Origin: Thermoanaerobaculia bacterium
GTDB lineage: Bacteria > Acidobacteriota > Thermoanaerobaculia > Multivoradales > JAIOJS01
Direction of reading: 5' to 3'
Assembly: GCA_030429235.1 (NCBI GenBank)
Contig: JAUIDB010000004.1
Location: 1 to 64,000, forward strand
DNA: 64,000 bases
Shown: positions 61,145 through 64,000 of the stretch, piece by piece
Layout of the letters: the number at the start of each line of letters is the position of its first letter
Numbering within the stretch: the stretch's first letter is position 1
Notes under the pieces: generated by a model
Told to the model about the DNA's origin: nothing
Seen by the model: only the letters and a program-made list of their open reading frames with translations
Database searches by the model: none
Translations under genes and position numbers: made by a program

Positions 61145-62671
61145 ATGCACGCCCCGCCACCATCGGCCGCCTCTCCGACACGCCGTATCCTCTGGGCGCT
61201 GGCTCTGGTTGCGATCGGTGTGCTCCTTCCCGGGCTCGACAACACCCTGGTCTCCGACGATTGGGTCTTCGTCTATCGGGGCGTCGTCGCCGAGGGGCCG
61301 GGGCAGCTGCTGGCGGTCGGCGAGAGCGGCTGGTTCTCGCGTCCCACCCTCTGGCTCCTCGCCTACGTCATCGGCCATCTCCCGGGCGTCGCGGCCTTGC
61401 CCGAGATCGCCTCCTGGCCGTACCACCTGGTGAGTGCGACCGTGCATCTCGCAAACACTCTGTTGCTCGGCCTCCTCGGCTGGTACCTCGGCGCTCGGCT
61501 CGGATTCGAGACGGCCTCGCGGGGATGGAACCGGCGGGCGCTGCTCGCGTTCGGTTCGGCTGGTCTCTTCCTCACCTATTCCCAGCACCACGAGGTCCTC
61601 TACTGGTTCTCGGCCATCCCCGAGGCCCTGGCCCTGGGGGCGCGGCTGACCGCACTCGTACTCCTGGTCCAACCTCGCGGCCGCACCCTCACGGCGGTAG
61701 GAGCCACCGCTCTCCTGACGGTCTTCGGTCTCGCCAGCAAGGAGTCCGCCATCGTGCTACCGGCGGAACTCGCCCTTTTGGCTGGGCTTCTGCACTGGTC
61801 CGGTCCGCAGGCGGACGAACTCGCCTGGCGCCGCCGCGCCGTCGGTCAGGTCCTGGCCTCCGCTCTGGTCGCGGTGCCCTGGCTCCTCTGGTACCTGGCC
61901 GGCGGAACGTCGCGGACCGAACTGACCCTCCTGGAACTCGGGCCGCTCGCCTGGCTGCTCCGTCTGGGCCAGGCGGGGTGGCGGGCGCTCGCCTTCGGGA
62001 AGGCCCCCGACACGGTGCTCGGGGTCGGTGCCCTGCTGCTGGGTTGGGCCCTGCTCCTCGGCCTGGCTTGGCGCCGCCGCTGGTTCGGAGTGCTCTTCGC
62101 CGGAATCTGGCTCGCACTCTGCCTGCTGCCCTACGTCGCCATCACCTGGATCGGCGACCAGGAGATGGCGGTGCCGGTGCTGCTGCGCTACGTCGGGATC
62201 GCCGAGCCGCGGTACTTCTATGGCGCGGGGGCAGCTCTGTCGCTCGGCATCGTCGCCACCACCCTGAGACTCGAGTCAATCCTCGCGGCGCGACGACCCG
62301 ACGCCGGGAACCGGCGCCGATTGCGAGCCGCCCTGCTCGGGGCGTGGGTGCTGTTGGCGAGCCTCCACGCCGCTCGGCTCCTCTTCCTGGAGCGAGACTG
62401 GGATCGAGCCGGAGAGGTCGTGGAAGCCGTTCGCGCCGAGCTCGACACCCAGATGCAGCCTCCCGTGGCCCCGGGAGAGTTGATCTGCGTCTTCCAGCGA
62501 CCCGACAGCTACCGCGGCCGCTTCGTGTTGCGGAGTGGCATCAGCGAGTTGGTCTGGCTGGAAGCGGAGACCGACGAGGTGCAGGTGTTGGCGCCGCCCT
62601 GGACCGAGGGAGCACCGTGCACTCGAAGCGTACGGTTTCCTCGGTACCCGGGAGTCGTACCGACCGACTGA
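61145..62671 (+). CDS. GT-C-type polytopic membrane glycosyltransferase-like protein
   Basis: The 508-residue protein has about 11 membrane helices. An early loop [16 protein letters not shown] contains the DDW acidic motif, followed by [16 protein letters not shown] and the phrase [18 protein letters not shown]. These are features of the GT-C fold of O-mannosyl/arabinosyl transferases that use lipid-linked sugars, but no closer family is clear. It is divergent from dnaE2 with a 77-bp gap. Start ATG at 61145. Confidence 0.65.
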   Translation: MHAPPPSAASPTRRILWALALVAIGVLLPGLDNTLVSDDWVFVYRGVVAEGPGQLLAVGESGWFSRPTLWLLAYVIGHLPGVAALPEIASWPYHLVSATVHLANTLLLGLLGWYLGARLGFETASRGWNRRALLAFGSAGLFLTYSQHHEVLYWFSAIPEALALGARLTALVLLVQPRGRTLTAVGATALLTVFGLASKESAIVLPAELALLAGLLHWSGPQADELAWRRRAVGQVLASALVAVPWLLWYLAGGTSRTELTLLELGPLAWLLRLGQAGWRALAFGKAPDTVLGVGALLLGWALLLGLAWRRRWFGVLFAGIWLALCLLPYVAITWIGDQEMAVPVLLRYVGIAEPRYFYGAGAALSLGIVATTLRLESILAARRPDAGNRRRLRAALLGAWVLLASLHAARLLFLERDWDRAGEVVEAVRAELDTQMQPPVAPGELICVFQRPDSYRGRFVLRSGISELVWLEAETDEVQVLAPPWTEGAPCTRSVRFPRYPGVVPTD

Positions 62672-62724
62672 AGCGGAGCGCCGTGGCCCAGCGGGTCGCG
62701 GGACCGGGCAGGAGCCAGAGCCGA

Positions 62725-64000
62725 TCAGTCGAGCAGCCAGAGAAGATCCTCGGCTCCCATCTGCTGGACCAGCGTACCGTCCGCCTCCAGGATCGCTTCG
62801 GCGAGGTCCCGCTTGGTGTCCTGCAGCATGAGGATCTTCTCTTCCACCGTTTCTTCCGCGATCAGCCGATACGCGAACACTGGCTGGTCCTGACCGATGC
62901 GGTGGGCGCGATCGATCGCCTGCGCTTCGACCGCGGGGTTCCACCAGGGATCGAGCAGGTAGACGTAGCTCGCGGCGGTCAGGTTCAAACCGACCCCACC
63001 CGCCTTCAGACTGATGAGGAAGACGGGGCAGTCGGGATCGGTCTGGAAACGCTCGACCCGAGCTCCGCGGTCGCGGGTCTTGCCGTCGAGGTACTCGTAG
63101 ACGATCCCGGCTTCGCGCAGGCGGTCCTGCACGATGGCGAGAAGCGAGGTGAACTGGGAGAACACCAGGGCCTTGTGACCACTCTGCAGCACCTCTTCGA
63201 GTTGGCTTTGCAGCAGATCGACCTTGGTGCTCGGTTCCCCTCGTTTCGAGTCGTCGAGCAGGCCGGGGTGGCACGATGCCTGCCGAAGCCGCAGCAGCGC
63301 CTCGAGGACCTCGATCTTGGAGCGTTTCAGCCCGACCTCGTCGAACCTCTGCACGAGGCTCGAACGGTAGTGGGTCTTGAGCTCGTCGTAGACCGTGCGC
63401 TCGGCCTTCGACAGCTGACAGCGCAGGACCTGTTCGGTCTTGGCGGGAAGCTCCGACAGCACCTGCTCCTTGGTCCGACGAAGGATGAAGGGAGCGAGGG
63501 CTCGACGCAGTTCCGGTTTGCCGCCATCCCCTTCCTCGGCCGGGTCCACCAGCCCTTCGAGCCGCGGTACGCGCCCCAACATGCCGGGGTTGAGGAACTC
63601 GAAGATCGACCAGAGCTCTCCCAGGTGGTTCTCGATGGGGGTGCCGGTGAGGGCCAGGCGGTGGTCGGCCCGCAGCAGCCGGGTGGCGCGGGCGGTCTGG
63701 GAGCCGGCATTCTTGATCGCCTGGGCCTCGTCGAGGATCACGAAGCGGAAGCGGTGCTTGCGCAAGGTCGTGATGTCCCGGCGCAGAGTCCCGTAGGTAG
63801 TGATCAACAGGTCCGCATCCTCGAGTTCGGCCAGCTGCTTCTTGCGCTGGGCTCCGAGGTAGGTCCGCACCTCCAAGTCGGGCGCGAACCGAGCGGTTTC
63901 GTCGACCCAGTTGTAGATCAGACTGCGGGGGGCCACCACCAGGGCGAGGGGTCGGTCGCTCGCGGTCTGCGATTCCCCCTGGAGCAGGGCCAGCACCTGC
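62725..64000 (-). CDS. SNF2-family DEAD/DEAH-box helicase, C-terminal part (cut by window edge)
   Basis: The frame continues past the right edge, so the Walker A motif lies outside and about 425 C-terminal residues are visible. Motif Ia is [11 protein letters not shown], motif [10 protein letters not shown], motif [11 protein letters not shown], motif V GLNLTAA, and motif [14 protein letters not shown]. This order defines SNF2/RapA-like ATPases that translocate on duplex DNA. The protein ends EDLLWLLD. Bacterial members act in transcription recycling or genome maintenance; the exact group cannot be set without the N-terminus. Confidence 0.92.
   Translation of the reverse strand, partial: QVLALLQGESQTASDRPLALVVAPRSLIYNWVDETARFAPDLEVRTYLGAQRKKQLAELEDADLLITTYGTLRRDITTLRKHRFRFVILDEAQAIKNAGSQTARATRLLRADHRLALTGTPIENHLGELWSIFEFLNPGMLGRVPRLEGLVDPAEEGDGGKPELRRALAPFILRRTKEQVLSELPAKTEQVLRCQLSKAERTVYDELKTHYRSSLVQRFDEVGLKRSKIEVLEALLRLRQASCHPGLLDDSKRGEPSTKVDLLQSQLEEVLQSGHKALVFSQFTSLLAIVQDRLREAGIVYEYLDGKTRDRGARVERFQTDPDCPVFLISLKAGGVGLNLTAASYVYLLDPWWNPAVEAQAIDRAHRIGQDQPVFAYRLIAEETVEEKILMLQDTKRDLAEAILEADGTLVQQMGAEDLLWLLD

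Noticed and set aside
61068-61181. Upstream extension of dnaE2 to a start at 61181
   Set aside because: It would cover the divergent gene's start and the shared promoter repeats, and DnaE2 proteins begin close to the YAEL motif.
1-64000. CRISPR arrays, insertion sequences, prophage, restriction-modification, toxin-antitoxin or biosynthetic megasynthase genes
   Set aside because: Looked for on both strands; no repeat-spacer array, transposase, integrase or matching domain was seen.

Overview
The window is a chromosomal stretch of high G+C DNA (roughly 65-70% in genes sampled by eye), densely coded on both strands. It has no rRNA, insertion sequence, phage or CRISPR array. The gene content points to an Acidobacteriota-like bacterium, perhaps near Thermoanaerobaculia. 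The signs are an ECF sigma factor paired with a membrane Ser/Thr kinase-TPR protein, a propeller/Y_Y_Y protein ending in GGDEF, secreted proteins ending in an IPTL-CTERM-like tail, a fungalysin-type protease with a DGFESGD tail, and an MtrA/MtrB-type conduit. This lineage call is inference from gene content only.

Layout. 1-2578: a truncated glycosyltransferase diverging from a secreted M36-like metalloprotease, then tRNA-Glu. 2647-9943: a propeller-GGDEF signalling protein, the B12-dependent ribonucleotide reductase nrdJ and a vanadium-haloperoxidase/PAP2-like enzyme. 10050-17463: an HxlR-type regulator, then a divergent cytochrome cluster. One arm carries a monohaem cytochrome, a NapC/NirT-type tetrahaem protein and a small membrane protein. 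The other carries a decahaem DmsE/MtrA protein, an MtrB/PioB barrel and a cd1 nitrite reductase with an extra haem c domain and a lipobox. A strong terminator closes that arm. 17615-26009: a methyltransferase, two IPTL-CTERM-like secreted proteins and the sigma/kinase pair. 26269-30258: a two-gene saccharopine dehydrogenase/carboxyethylornithine synthase-family operon, an OsmC protein and an EamA transporter. 30412-32670: tRNA-Lys followed by strong inverted repeats and a lower-GC run of small secreted or membrane proteins. 32753-38369: mixed housekeeping and envelope genes (TPR, ApaG, LysM, DUF937, class II aldolase, lipoprotein, a second saccharopine-dehydrogenase-like enzyme, DUF4126). 38393-48296: PilB and a chemosensory cluster (MCP, CheA, CheW, HEAT protein, CheR, CheB) without CheY. 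48321-61067: imuA-imuB and dnaE2 flank a membrane protein, an ABC exporter pair and the class I reductase nrdA-nrdB. 61145-64000: a GT-C-type membrane protein and a truncated SNF2 helicase.

How the parts may work together. The NapC-type protein could pass electrons from quinol into the periplasm, and the MtrA/MtrB pair would link the periplasm to the outside. The cd1 enzyme reduces nitrite, so the cluster looks like one respiratory module joining extracellular electron exchange to nitrite reduction. For deoxynucleotides the cell has two reductases, B12-dependent NrdJ and a class I enzyme whose small subunit has the class Ic signature (Phe at the radical-Tyr site, Glu at the first Asp ligand). 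Both promoters carry a pair of NrdR-like boxes at helical spacing. The mutasome genes imuA and dnaE2 share a repeat of GCGWAAACA/GCGTAA with an 11-bp period at their promoters. Several first genes of transcription units have a TANNNT hexamer only 6-7 bases before the start codon and no Shine-Dalgarno, which suggests common leaderless transcription.
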